Assembly: GCF_017893965.1 (NCBI RefSeq)
Contig: NZ_CP054142.1
Span: forward strand, 1,860,001 to 1,924,000
Direction: 5' to 3'
DNA length: 64,000 nt
DNA from: Treponema parvum
Lineage (GTDB): Bacteria; Spirochaetota; Spirochaetia; Treponematales; Treponemataceae
The notes beneath the pieces are model-generated. The model saw nothing but the letters and a program-made list of their open reading frames with translations, was not told the origin of the DNA and searched no databases. Of the stretch, positions 25,737 to 34,757 are shown one piece after another. Each line of letters starts with the position of its first letter. Position 1 is the stretch's first letter. Both the position numbers and the translations under genes were made by a program.

Positions 25737-26790
25737 CTATTTTTGAATCCAAACGTAAGCTGTTGCAGAACTTGCGCCGACCTTTTCAATTAAATCCTGC
25801 TTTACCAAATCCGCTAAAGCGCGCTCAACGGTCTTTTTACTTATGTCCGGACATTTTTCGAGAATTTCCCTCTTATTTATTTTACCAACCGTATTTTGAA
25901 TAAGATTTTTTACTCGTTCCTGCTTTGAAATTTTAGAGGAAGAAAGATATTCGACACGATTTTCAAATTCATTGTAAGCTTTTATTAAAATTCCAAAATA
26001 ATATCTTACAAAAGCTTCATAAGAATTGGTATTTTCATGCCAGCCCAAAGAACAATCCTGTAAAGCTTCATAATATGTTTCTTTAGAATTTTCAATGAGC
26101 ATTTCGATACTTATGTATTTCCCCGCAATAAATCCCGCTCTATAAAACAAAAGAAGTGTAAGCAGTCTGCTCATTCGTCCGTTTCCGTCGTCAAAAGGAT
26201 GAATACATAAAAAATCCAGAATAAACAGAGGAATTAAAAGTAATTTATCCGTTTTATTACCGCTCCAGGCTTTTAAGAAATTTTCTGTCATTTGACGCAT
26301 AGCTTCCTCCGTCTCATAAGCGGGAACCGGTGCAAATCTGACTTTTTGAATATCTTTATTATCCGTTTCGGCAATTATATTGTCACTTGATTTAAATTTT
26401 CCTCCAACTCCGTTCTTGTTGTATGAATATAAATCTCTGTGCAGCTGCTGAATAATATTTGATGTAGGAAAAATATAATCATAATTTTCATGGATTGTAG
26501 CAAGCACATTCTCTATAACCGGAAATTTCCTGTTCATTTCTATTTTGCGGTTGTGACTTCTTAGACATTAATTCTTCAAGTCTTTTATCGGTTGTATAAA
26601 TACCTTCAATTCTGTTTGAAGATTTCGTACTTTGAATTTTCGCAATTTCCATTAAAGTATGTAATTCGTCCTTTTTAGCTTCCACAAATAATTGTTGCCT
26701 GCCTTTGTGTTCATAAATTGAACTTAAAAGTTGGACGATTTCAGGTGTCAGCAATCTTTTAGCATTTTCTTCGTATTCAAAATTATGCAT
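25737..26790 (-). pseudogene. Fic-family protein gene broken by a one-base frameshift
   Basis: Two overlapping minus-strand frames form one Fic protein. The first part (26790-26488) covers the N-terminal helical region with the inhibitory-type block SSNRIEGIYTTDKRLEEL and breaks after ISGYREC. The second (through 25737) resumes in the next frame with VLATIHENYDYIFPTSNIIQQLHRDLY and has the intact catalytic motif HPFDDGNGRMSRLL and a C-terminal winged helix. Removing one T from GAA-TGTG near 26510 restores a 350-residue frame. Fic enzymes transfer AMP to target hydroxyls. Sequencing error is possible; otherwise the gene is inactive, or internal translation gives the second part. Confidence 0.85.
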
Positions 26791-26833
26791 AGTAATTTAC
26801 TTATTTTGTATCTCTGTCCAAAAACGCGCTCTT

Positions 26834-26880
26834 TATGTCATAATAGCATAAAATGACATAGAGAACAAGTTAATGACATA
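26834..26880. promoter_or_regulatory. three TATGTCAT repeats upstream of fic
   Basis: TATGTCAT at 26834-26841 and its reverse complement at 26853-26860 and 26873-26880. They lie 45-90 bases upstream of the fic start, consistent with an operator; the protein that binds is unknown. Confidence 0.45.
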
Positions 26881-26930
26881 GAAGATTTACAGTTTAACAG
26901 AAATAGGACTTGAATCTGCGGCCTTAGGAC

Positions 26931-26962
26931 AAAAAAACGGCGTGAAAATCTGCCGCCGCCGT
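26931..26962 (-). terminator. terminator of the polysaccharide deacetylase gene
   Basis: On the minus strand ACGGCG and CGCCGT (plus 26957-26962 and 26937-26942) form a stem followed by seven T, just after the deacetylase stop. Confidence 0.75.
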
Positions 26963-26972
26963 AATATGTCTG

Positions 26973-28196
26973 TCATCGTTCGGCGCCGGACTTCGACACA
27001 ACCGAAAAACGGTACCCTTTTTTTACAAGCAAGGGATATAATTCTTTTAAAATATCGGGAAGAAGTTCGGCAGCCCACACGTGACCTATCATAATGCAAT
27101 TACCCTTTTTATTGGCAATCGCAAGACCTTTCAAAAGCTCAGCGATAATATTTTCTCTGGTGCGTATATTATCCAAAAAAATATCACGGCTGTAAATGCT
27201 CACGCCCAATTCAAGCGCAGCCTGAGATGCTTGAGAAGAAGCAGTTGTCCTGGAATCGAGAAAAAACACGTCCGCTTGGACAGCGGCTTCAAGGACGGCG
27301 ACGACCAAAATCTTATTTTCCATTATGAGAGAACCTTCGTGGTTGTTAAAACCGGCCACAGGTCCGATCTGAGCGATGTTTTTAAAAATTATGTCCATAA
27401 CGTCGTCCGTGCCCATTTGAGGAAGAATTGCGCCGGGCCCGGGATTTACCGAAAGATCCAAGGCCTGCATAGGCTGATGTAAGATCAGTTCATGACCTGA
27501 GTCACGTACGCGGCGAGCGCTTTCGACGGAATGAACGAGGCTAGGCAAAACCGCAACAGTGATCGGAAAAGGAATCGAAAGACATTTTTCAAGCTGAGAA
27601 AGGTTTTGTCCGCCGTCGTCAAATACAAAAACCAGAACGGGATTCCCAACGGCGGAAGGAATGTCAAATTCTTTTTCTTTAACCGAATCGGCGACGGCGC
27701 GATCTTTACGGCCGGAAGCGAGCACGGCGGTGTTTTGAGACTTACTTGACATAGAATCAGCCTGTGTGCCGGAAGACTTGTTCGGTGCGGAAACAGGCGG
27801 CGTACCGGGCGACTTATTTGTCGCGGGTACGGGCGCCGTGCCGTGAGAAAGTTTATCCGCCTCATTTTTTAAAACTTTCGATGCAGGTTTTACACTGTCT
27901 GACTTGGAATCGCCGGATAAGGAAGCGGCAGGACCGCGGGAAGACTGGGGCGGCATGTCGGGTTTCCCATTGTTTTTTTCAGGCGGCGCGGCGTCGGACG
28001 GCGGCCCTTCGAACGCAGATGAAACTTCAGAGCGGCTGCCGGCGGCGGACTTGGAAAATCTTGCGGCCCCAGTAGGAAACAAGACGCTGAAAACCAGCAT
28101 TGCGACACAGACGGCCGTTATTATCGCCGTAAGGAGTATTATCTTTGAAGCGGACAATTTAACCTTAGTCTTTTTTAAAAACGATCTTTTTTTTGC
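26973..28196 (-). CDS. divergent polysaccharide deacetylase (YibQ-like)
   Basis: A 407-residue protein anchored by one N-terminal helix (KIILLTAIITAVCVAMLVFSVLF). Residues about 50-185 are a low-complexity Ser/Pro/Lys linker with repeated PxSxxNKSxGT-type units. The C-terminal half (about 190-405) is a divergent polysaccharide deacetylase domain: VLVFVFDDGGQNLSQLEKCL, HELILHQPMQALD, NNHEGSLIM and DVFFLDSRTT. Such proteins act in the envelope, perhaps on a glycan or peptidoglycan; the substrate is unknown. Start choice between 28196 and 28238 is not settled, since neither has a clear ribosome binding site. Confidence 0.82.
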   Translation of the reverse strand, partial: AKKRSFLKKTKVKLSASKIILLTAIITAVCVAMLVFSVLFPTGAARFSKSAAGSRSEVSSAFEGPPSDAAPPEKNNGKPDMPPQSSRGPAASLSGDSKSDSVKPASKVLKNEADKLSHGTAPVPATNKSPGTPPVSAPNKSSGTQADSMSSKSQNTAVLASGRKDRAVADSVKEKEFDIPSAVGNPVLVFVFDDGGQNLSQLEKCLSIPFPITVAVLPSLVHSVESARRVRDSGHELILHQPMQALDLSVNPGPGAILPQMGTDDVMDIIFKNIAQIGPVAGFNNHEGSLIMENKILVVAVLEAAVQADVFFLDSRTTASSQASQAALELGVSIYSRDIFLDNIRTRENIIAELLKGLAIANKKGNCIMIGHVWAAELLPDILKELYPLLVKKGYRFSVVSKSGAER

Positions 28197-28390
28197 CATA
28201 GTTTTTAGAGGCGCCGTAACGACGCAGCCGTCAAGCATGCGGCGCGTTTATGTAAAACATTTTATGATTTTTATACTTTCATGTCCATTATGAAACAGTT
28301 TCGGCACAGTCCGCCCTAAGATGAATATAAGACTACGCTCCGGGCAGCACTCTGCAGCTCGCCGCAGCTGCACTAGGGTGAATATAAATT

Positions 28391-29437
28391 TCATTCTATA
28401 GGATAAGACCAGACATTGCCGTCCTCATCTTTTATTTTATAATCTTTTTTGCCCTTTATAATCTGAAAATGCGTAAGATCGGAAGCAAAACGGAGCAAAT
28501 TTATCTTGCCGCCGCCGCCCGGTAAATCAACGGCATAGACGGGAGTAGAAAGTCCTGACAACTCTTTACGAAGTTTTTCATACAATGAGATTCCTTTTTC
28601 TATCGGCACACGGAAATGCGCCGTTCCGGGAACCAAGTCGCCCTGAAACAAATAGCCGGGACGGACGCCAAGCAGAGTAAGTCCGTGAAAAAGTTTTGAA
28701 AGAATTTCCACACTGTCGTTTACACCGCGTAGTAAAACCGTTTGAGACTGTACCGGAATTCCCGAATCTATAAGCCTTTTCAGTACAAGGACGGTTTCAG
28801 GCGAGTATTTGGGATCTATTTCAGCTGGGTGATTTATGTGAGGAATGAGCCACAGAGGTCTTAAACTTTGAAGCATGGAGATCAAAGAAGAAGTAAAACG
28901 TTCCGGCGCAAAAACGGGGGCGCGGGTGCATATGCGGATAAGAAGTTCGTCGGGACAGCAAGTATTAGTCGGCGAAGCCCTCGTCGAGCGCAGCGAACCG
29001 ATGAGATCAAAAAGTTCATTGTCACTAGCGGTAAGACAATCGCCGCCTGAAAGCAGAATTTCCTGCACTTCAGGATGATTTTTGACATAGGCGCACACAT
29101 TTTCGATTTCTTCGGTGGGAATAAAACCTTCGCCCCTTATCGAAGAATCCCTGCGAAAACAATAACGGCAATTTGAAAAACATTTTCCTGTGGTAAGCAA
29201 AAGTATTCGATTTTTATATTGATGCACAGCACGTTTTGTCACTTGAAATTTGCATGCGCCGAGCGGATCTGAAATTTCATAAGGCAAGACAGAGTCTTCT
29301 TTATCCGAAGGAAAAATCTGCCGCCGCATAGCCTTAAGGTATTCTTCTTCTTCCGCATCGGATAACCGCTTTAAAATGAGTTTATAATGCGATGAAACAA
29401 GAAGAGGCATTTTGTTTTCAGTCGGGGAGTTGGTCAT
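28391..29437 (-). CDS. KamA-family radical SAM aminomutase
   Basis: A 348-residue enzyme. The [4Fe-4S] site is TTGKCFSNCRYCFRR (CxxxCxxC), and the family PLP region PGGGGKINL is near the C-terminus. EILLSGGDCLTASD near residue 150 and LLRGVNDS near 235 are further conserved blocks. Length suits lysine 2,3-aminomutase relatives, including EpmB that acts on elongation factor P; the two cannot be told apart here. Starts at 29437 and 29410 are both possible: the promoter's -10 is so close that the 29437 start would give a leaderless mRNA. Between this gene and the deacetylase (28239-28390) is a GCAGCT/AGCTGC hairpin and no gene. Confidence 0.85.
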   Translation of the reverse strand: MTNSPTENKMPLLVSSHYKLILKRLSDAEEEEYLKAMRRQIFPSDKEDSVLPYEISDPLGACKFQVTKRAVHQYKNRILLLTTGKCFSNCRYCFRRDSSIRGEGFIPTEEIENVCAYVKNHPEVQEILLSGGDCLTASDNELFDLIGSLRSTRASPTNTCCPDELLIRICTRAPVFAPERFTSSLISMLQSLRPLWLIPHINHPAEIDPKYSPETVLVLKRLIDSGIPVQSQTVLLRGVNDSVEILSKLFHGLTLLGVRPGYLFQGDLVPGTAHFRVPIEKGISLYEKLRKELSGLSTPVYAVDLPGGGGKINLLRFASDLTHFQIIKGKKDYKIKDEDGNVWSYPIE

Positions 29438-29444
29438 TAAAACG

Positions 29445-29473
29445 AGTATAGTAAGAATACGGCATTTTAGCAA
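29445..29473 (-). promoter_or_regulatory. kamA-like gene promoter
   Basis: TTGCTA (29468-29473) and TATACT (29445-29450), spacing 17. The predicted start point falls at or next to the ATG at 29437. Confidence 0.5.
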
Positions 29474-29547
29474 ATAAGCGGCAAACGCGGCGCTCGAAAC
29501 GCCAAACGTATTGGCTCATGTAAAAATCTGAATCCAAATGCGCCAAA

Positions 29548-29576
29548 TTGAATAAATATCGCCGACAGGTTATAAT
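29548..29576 (+). promoter_or_regulatory. thrH promoter and start of a long structured leader
   Basis: TTGAAT (29548-29553) and TATAAT (29571-29576), spacing 17. The leader to the thrH ATG is about 200 bases and holds a CTGCGC/GCGCAG hairpin with a T run (about 29611-29635), a GAGTTTT/AAAACTC hairpin and the two-hairpin element. Confidence 0.6.
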
Positions 29577-29717
29577 TAGCAATATTTCACGGAGAATGTT
29601 TAAAAGCCACTGCTGCGCAGGCGCAGCGGTTTTTAACTTTGAGTTTTCTTCGAAAACTCATTTATTTAAACTGTGCGCCGCTCGAAACTTCGCGCTTACG
29701 CGCTTGTTGCGGAGCAT

Positions 29718-29775
29718 GCGCACGAATGCGGCGTTTTCGAAAATTGATATTTTCTGCAACGCCGCATTTACGGAG
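29718..29775 (+). repeat. two-hairpin leader element, copy 1 (thrH)
   Basis: AATGCGGCGTT (29725-29735) pairs perfectly with AACGCCGCATT (29758-29768); inside it GAAAAT and ATTTTC form a second helix around TGAT. It carries GGAG at its 3' edge, which serves as the thrH ribosome binding site. The preceding GTGCGC/GCGCAC hairpin is interrupted by an insertion here. Confidence 0.7.
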
Positions 29776-29781
29776 AATAAT

Positions 29782-30387
29782 ATGTTTGTAACTTGTCTTG
29801 ACCTCGAAGGCGTTTTGGTGCCGGAAATTTGGATAGCTTTTTCGGAAGAAACGGGAATTCCCGAACTCAAGCGAACTACCCGCGACGAGCCGGATTACGA
29901 TAAATTAATGAAGTTCCGTCTTACAATTTTAAAAGAAAAAGGTTTGGGACTGAAAGAAATTCAGGCGACGATTCAAAAAATAGATCCTTTAAAAGGCGCA
30001 GTTGAATTTATGGACGAACTCAGAAGTTTCGCACAAGTGATAATATTGAGCGACACTTTTACACAGTTCGCATGGCCGCTGATGAAAAAACTGGGATACC
30101 CGACGATCTTCTGCAACACTCTTACGGTTGCTCCCGACGGCGAAATAACCGGCTATAAACTTAGAAAAGCGAACGGTAAATATGAAACAGTGAGAGCGCT
30201 GCAGACTGCCGGTTTTGACACGATCGCCGCAGGGGATTCTTTTAACGACCTCGCTATGATCAAGGCCTCCAAGGCGGGCTTTTTATTCCGCTCTACGGAA
30301 AAGATCATTGCCGAAAATCCCGAAATTCCCGCATTTACGCAATACGGCGACCTTCTTAAAGCTATAAAAAATACGATAAAAGAATGA
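29782..30387 (+). CDS. thrH: phosphoserine phosphatase / homoserine phosphotransferase
   Basis: A 201-residue HAD-superfamily enzyme. The ThrH-type N-terminus FVTCLDLEGVLVPEIWIAF carries the nucleophile (DLEG, near residue 7), then ILSDTFTQFAWPLMKKLGYP near 90 and GDSFNDLAMI near 152. ThrH hydrolyses phosphoserine and can move phosphate to homoserine. The frame is open upstream to 29548, but those codons are the two-hairpin element and its leader, and the ATG at 29782 has GGAG six bases upstream. The gene converges on fhs. Confidence 0.9.
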   Translation: MFVTCLDLEGVLVPEIWIAFSEETGIPELKRTTRDEPDYDKLMKFRLTILKEKGLGLKEIQATIQKIDPLKGAVEFMDELRSFAQVIILSDTFTQFAWPLMKKLGYPTIFCNTLTVAPDGEITGYKLRKANGKYETVRALQTAGFDTIAAGDSFNDLAMIKASKAGFLFRSTEKIIAENPEIPAFTQYGDLLKAIKNTIKE

Positions 30388-30451
30388 CGATTTTTGCATA
30401 AAACATTTTTAAAGTTTGCCCTGTCGCGTTTTTAGACATCCTAAGATCACG

Positions 30452-32218
30452 CTAAAATAAACCGGATATTACGCCGTTGTCGTCGACGTCGATGTTTAAA
30501 GCCGCGGGCATTTTAGGCAATCCCGGCATGGTCATTATGTCGCCCGCAAGAGCAACTACAAACCCCGCGCCGGCGCAAAGCTGAACGTCTCTGATCGGAA
30601 AAGTAAATCCTTTAGGCGCACATATGAGAGACGGGTCGTGGCTTATGGAATTCTGAGTTTTGGCTATGCATACGGGAAGATTTCCGAAACCGTCTTCCGT
30701 AAACTGTTTTAACTTTTTTGCGGCCGAAGGAGCGATGTCTACCTTCCCTGCACGATAGATCCGTGTCGCTATGCATTCGATCTTGTTCTCAAGGGGGAGG
30801 CAGGATTCGTATAAACAATGAAAATCAGATTTTTCGTCGCACAGTTTGACTACCGCCCGAGCAAGATCTTCGGCTCCGGCGCCGCCTTTTTCCCAGCTTT
30901 CGCACAGGACTGCGGATACGCCGTTTCTTTCGCACAGTTCTTTAAGCAAAGAAATTTCTTCTTCCGTGTCGGCGGCAAATTTATTTATGGCGACCACGGA
31001 AGGAACTCCGTATTTTTCAACATTTTTTATATGAGTAAGAAGATTTTCAAATCCGCAAGAAAGAGCGGCCGTATTGGGTTTTGAAAGCTCGCTTTTATCG
31101 ACGCCGCCGTGCATCTTAAGAGCACGTATCGTTGCCACTATTACGGCGGCGGAGGGTTTAAGGCCTGCGATCCTGCATTTTATGTCAAAGAATTTTTCGG
31201 CGCCAAGGTCGGCACCGAATCCCGCTTCCGTAACCGTATAATCGCTTGAAGTAAGAGCGCAAAGCGTTGCATTTATGCTGTTGCAGCCGTGCGCGATATT
31301 TGCAAAAGGTCCGCCGTGTGCAAAAACAGGAGTTCCTTCAAGGGTCTGCACAAGGTTCGGCCTGACGGCGTCTTTAAGCAAGGCCGCCGCGGCGCCTACG
31401 CACTTAAGCTGCCCGAACGTAACGGGTTTACCGTCATAATTGCGTCCTATGACTATATTGCCCAACCGCGTTTTGAGTTCGGAGATGCTGCGTGAAAGGC
31501 AGATTATTGCCATTATTTCGCTTGCTACGGAAATTAAAAAATGATCTTCCCGCGGAATCCCGTTTACCTTTCCGCCCAAACCTATAACGATGTTTCTCAG
31601 CGAGCGGTCATTCAAGTCCATACAGCGTTTCCAAGAAATCGTTGCAGGATCTATCCTTAATTCATTTCCCTGATGAATGTGATTGTCGATCAAGGCGGCT
31701 ATAAGATTATTCGCCGAAGTTATAGCGTGGATGTCGCCTGTAAAATGCAGGTTTATATCTTCCATCGGCACGATCTGAGCGTATCCCCCGCCGCACGCGC
31801 CGCCCTTTACGCCGAAGCACGGGCCCAGCGAAGGTTCGCGAATGGCGATCACGGAACGCTTTCCGATTCTGGAAAGCCCGTCGCCGAGTCCTATAGAGAC
31901 CGTGGATTTTCCTTCCCCGGCAGGGGTAGGCGTAATAGCCGTCACAAGAATGAGTTTCCCGCATCCGGAAGAAGACGTAGGAGCGTGCGAAGCAAGATCT
32001 TTTTGTGAAGTTTTACAGGCTTTACCGCCGGCTTCGAAAGACGAAGCAAAACCTGTCGCGCCAATCTTAGACTGGAGCGCGATCAGTTCCGCCATAGAAA
32101 TTTTTGCCTTGTAAGGGCCGTATAAATCCAAAGAAGACTCATCGATACCTATCTTTTTTGCAATTTCAGTAATAGGTTTTATTTTAGCCTTGTGCGCAAT
32201 TTCAATATCCGACAGCAT
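30452..32218 (-). CDS. fhs: formate-tetrahydrofolate ligase
   Basis: A 588-residue enzyme that makes 10-formyl-THF from formate, THF and ATP. The P-loop is [20 protein letters not shown] near residue 95; [36 protein letters not shown] near 130 and the [11 protein letters not shown] segment are typical. It is about 30 residues longer than usual because of an N-terminal insertion rich in Ser/Ala (about 57-85) not seen in common homologues. ATG at 32218 has GGAG four bases upstream, provided by the two-hairpin element. It supplies one-carbon units, and its neighbour thrH feeds serine metabolism. Confidence 0.96.
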   Translation of the reverse strand: MLSDIEIAHKAKIKPITEIAKKIGIDESSLDLYGPYKAKISMAELIALQSKIGATGFASSFEAGGKACKTSQKDLASHAPTSSSGCGKLILVTAITPTPAGEGKSTVSIGLGDGLSRIGKRSVIAIREPSLGPCFGVKGGACGGGYAQIVPMEDINLHFTGDIHAITSANNLIAALIDNHIHQGNELRIDPATISWKRCMDLNDRSLRNIVIGLGGKVNGIPREDHFLISVASEIMAIICLSRSISELKTRLGNIVIGRNYDGKPVTFGQLKCVGAAAALLKDAVRPNLVQTLEGTPVFAHGGPFANIAHGCNSINATLCALTSSDYTVTEAGFGADLGAEKFFDIKCRIAGLKPSAAVIVATIRALKMHGGVDKSELSKPNTAALSCGFENLLTHIKNVEKYGVPSVVAINKFAADTEEEISLLKELCERNGVSAVLCESWEKGGAGAEDLARAVVKLCDEKSDFHCLYESCLPLENKIECIATRIYRAGKVDIAPSAAKKLKQFTEDGFGNLPVCIAKTQNSISHDPSLICAPKGFTFPIRDVQLCAGAGFVVALAGDIMTMPGLPKMPAALNIDVDDNGVISGLF

Positions 32219-32221
32219 ACA

Positions 32222-32293
32222 TTCTCCATAAATGCGGCGTTGCAGAAAATGTCAATTTTCGAAAACGCCGCATTTCGTGCGCTCTTTGCGCAC
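32222..32293 (-). repeat. two-hairpin leader element, copy 2 (fhs)
   Basis: On the minus strand: GTGCGC/GCGCAC hairpin, then AATGCGGCGTT with AACGCCGCATT and inner GAAAAT/ATTTTC around TGAC, then GGAG. A TATAAT at 32295-32300 lies directly before it, so the element would start near the mRNA 5' end. Confidence 0.72.
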
Positions 32294-32357
32294 AATTATA
32301 AATCTTATTGTAAAAACTTTGAAAAGTCTTGTATACACCGGCATTGCCTCATAGATT

Positions 32358-33194
32358 TTATTCCGTGCCGCACGATTTTTTTATGCTGCAAGACTTTAAG
32401 AACTCCGCTTCTTCCGCGGTCAACTCTCGATATTCGCCCGGTTTAAGAAAAGGATCAAGATTAAGATTGCCTATTGAAAGGCGCTTAAGATAGACAACCT
32501 TGTTGGAAAGCGCACAAAACATACGTTTTACCTGGTGATATTTTCCTTCGTGGATCGTAAGCAAAGAAAATTCATGAGCATCCGAAGCTAAAGCCGCTTC
32601 GCTGTCGGCAAGCATGAGAGCTTTTTCTTTTTCAATAAATTCCGCCTTTGCCGGAGCGCAATCAGCCTCGTCTTCATTGTCTTCGCCTTCGATGTGTATG
32701 CCGTCTGCAAAACGATTTATACACTCCGATTTTTCTGCGGTCGTCATTTTTTCTTTGAGAAAAACCAAATAAGTTTTGTCTATATGCGATTTGGGTGAAA
32801 TAAGAAAATGAGTGAGACTTCCGTCGGTCGTAAAGAGTAAAAGACCTTCCGTGTCCAGGTCCAGCCGCCCGACGGTGTGAAGGGCGTCAAATTCTTTAGC
32901 GCTGCGGAATCTTTCGTCAAGCAGATCGAATACGGTCTTGTATCTTTTATCGCTTTTAGCGCTTACGTAACCAGCTGTCTTATTCATCATAAGATAAACG
33001 AATTCTCTTGCAAAAACAGGCTCGTTTTCAACACAGACTTTGTCTTTTAAAGGATCCAGATGAAAAGAACAATCCGTAACGACCTTACAGTTTATTTCGA
33101 CTGCGCCGGAACGGATAATTTTTTTTACGTCTTTACGGGTGCCGAAAAAATTATTAGCTAAAAACCTGTCCAGCCGTTCAACGTTTGACGCCAT
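32358..33194 (-). CDS. RsuA/RluB-family rRNA pseudouridine synthase
   Basis: A 278-residue enzyme: an S4 RNA-binding domain (residues 4-60, ERLDRFLANNFFGTRKDVKKIIRSGAVEING-like) followed by the synthase domain with the catalytic Asp in GRLDLDTEGLLLFT near 112. LMMNKTAGYVSA and HQVKRMF complete the family blocks. A 25-residue acidic insert (EGEDNEDEADCAPAKAE) lies near residue 172. The likely product is pseudouridine at 16S position 516 (RsuA type), but a 23S target is possible. Confidence 0.88.
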   Translation of the reverse strand: MASNVERLDRFLANNFFGTRKDVKKIIRSGAVEINCKVVTDCSFHLDPLKDKVCVENEPVFAREFVYLMMNKTAGYVSAKSDKRYKTVFDLLDERFRSAKEFDALHTVGRLDLDTEGLLLFTTDGSLTHFLISPKSHIDKTYLVFLKEKMTTAEKSECINRFADGIHIEGEDNEDEADCAPAKAEFIEKEKALMLADSEAALASDAHEFSLLTIHEGKYHQVKRMFCALSNKVVYLKRLSIGNLNLDPFLKPGEYRELTAEEAEFLKSCSIKKSCGTE

Positions 33195-33222
33195 TATTTT
33201 GCCGCCGGTTACATCGATCGCC

Positions 33223-34590
33223 TTATTTGCGGTCTTCCATAGGAATAAATTTTCTAACTTCGCATACGCTCTGATACGCAGGACGGTAAATTCTTCCGCA
33301 GGCGATCATCTCTTCAATACGATGCGCAGACCAGCCTGCAATGCGGGAAACGGCGAAAATCGGCGTAAATAATTCCCTCGGAATATTCAACATTTCGTAT
33401 ATAAAACCGCTGAAAAAATCAACGTTAGTGCAGATCCGTTTTTCGTCGCTGTGAATTTCATAAAGAATATCGGGCGCAAGCTTTTCGATAAGTAGGTAAA
33501 GATTATACTCGTCGAGCATTCCTTTTTCCTCCGCCAAAAACTTCGCCTTGTCGCGCATTATAACGGCGCGCGGATCGCTTATTGTGTACACGGCGTGCCC
33601 CATGCCGTAGATCAAGCCGGTCATGTCAAAGGCTTTTTTTGTCGCAATTTTATAAAGATATTCGCGGACGGCTTTTTCATCGCCCCAATCTTTTACGTTC
33701 GCCTTAATATCGTCCATCATTTCCATAACGCGGATGTTGGCTCCGCCGTGGCGTCTTCCTTTTAGAGAACCCACGGCGGCGGCAATGGCCGAATATGTAT
33801 CCGTGTCCGTAGAAGACACTACGTGTACCGTTAAACTCGAATTATTGCCACCGCCGTGCTCCGCATGGACTATGAGCGAAAGATCAAGCATATGGGCTTC
33901 AAGCGGAGTGTATTCCTTGTCGTTTCTTATGAGCCGCAGAAAATTTTCCGCAGTGGAAAGTCCGGCCTTTGTGTTATGTATGTACATGCTTTTTCCGTCA
34001 TAAAAACGTCTCTTAGCCTGATAAGCATAGGCCGCAAGCGATGAAAAACGCGATATGAGTTCGAGGCACTGGCGTAAAACGTTTTCCAACGAACGGTTTT
34101 CAGGATCGGGATCGTAGGAATAGCTTGCGAGCACTCCGCGCGCCATCTTATTCATTATGTCGCTTGACGGAGCCTTCATTATCATGTCTTCGGTAAAATT
34201 CGACGGCAGATTTCTTATAGAACCTAAAAGACCGCTAAATTCGTCAAGCTGCTTTTGAGTCGGAAGTTCGCCGAAGAGTAAAAGATACACGCACTGCGCA
34301 TAGCCGAACTGTTTATGTTTTTCAGCATCTTTAATAATGTCGATCACATCGTATCCGCGGTATAAGAGTTTTCCGGGAACTGCGACTTTTTTTCCGTTTA
34401 CGATCTCATATCCCACTACGTCTCCTATGCGTGTAAGACCTACGCACACGCCGGTTCCGTTCGCATAACGGAGGCCCCTTTTTACGTCGTATTTTTCATA
34501 AAGATCGGGATTTATAGGAGAATTTTTTTCGGACAGAACGGAAAATTTTTTCAACAATTCGGCATTTTTCTTTTTCAAAAGCAACTCCAT
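33223..34590 (-). CDS. gltA: citrate synthase
   Basis: A 455-residue type I citrate synthase that condenses oxaloacetate with acetyl-CoA. The catalytic blocks are IVHAEHGGGNNSSLTVHVVSS (near residue 215), LKGRRHGGAN (near 255) and the signature GMGHAVYTISDPRA (near 317). N-terminal PGKLLYRGYD is typical. It begins at an ATG at 34590, two codons after a GTG; neither has a strong ribosome binding site. A few extra N-terminal residues compared with E. coli GltA are present. 2-Methylcitrate synthase activity cannot be excluded. Confidence 0.92.
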   Translation of the reverse strand: MELLLKKKNAELLKKFSVLSEKNSPINPDLYEKYDVKRGLRYANGTGVCVGLTRIGDVVGYEIVNGKKVAVPGKLLYRGYDVIDIIKDAEKHKQFGYAQCVYLLLFGELPTQKQLDEFSGLLGSIRNLPSNFTEDMIMKAPSSDIMNKMARGVLASYSYDPDPENRSLENVLRQCLELISRFSSLAAYAYQAKRRFYDGKSMYIHNTKAGLSTAENFLRLIRNDKEYTPLEAHMLDLSLIVHAEHGGGNNSSLTVHVVSSTDTDTYSAIAAAVGSLKGRRHGGANIRVMEMMDDIKANVKDWGDEKAVREYLYKIATKKAFDMTGLIYGMGHAVYTISDPRAVIMRDKAKFLAEEKGMLDEYNLYLLIEKLAPDILYEIHSDEKRICTNVDFFSGFIYEMLNIPRELFTPIFAVSRIAGWSAHRIEEMIACGRIYRPAYQSVCEVRKFIPMEDRK

Positions 34591-34757
34591 CGGCACAGGC
34601 CAAGGCCGTGTCTAAAATTCACAAGTCTATGTATATTTATGCAGACATTTTAACAAACTATTATAATTATACAATTTTTAATATCGAAAATGCAAGTATA
34701 CTGACAATTCCGCCGGGCGTGGCCGCACAAATTCTCGATTTTTTTTAAAGCCTGAGC

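Noticed and set aside
26900-26925. Sequence resembling a tRNA 3' end (T-loop TTCAAGT) after the fic gene
   Set aside because: The T stem does not pair and no acceptor or anticodon arm is found; too decayed to call as tRNA or attachment site.
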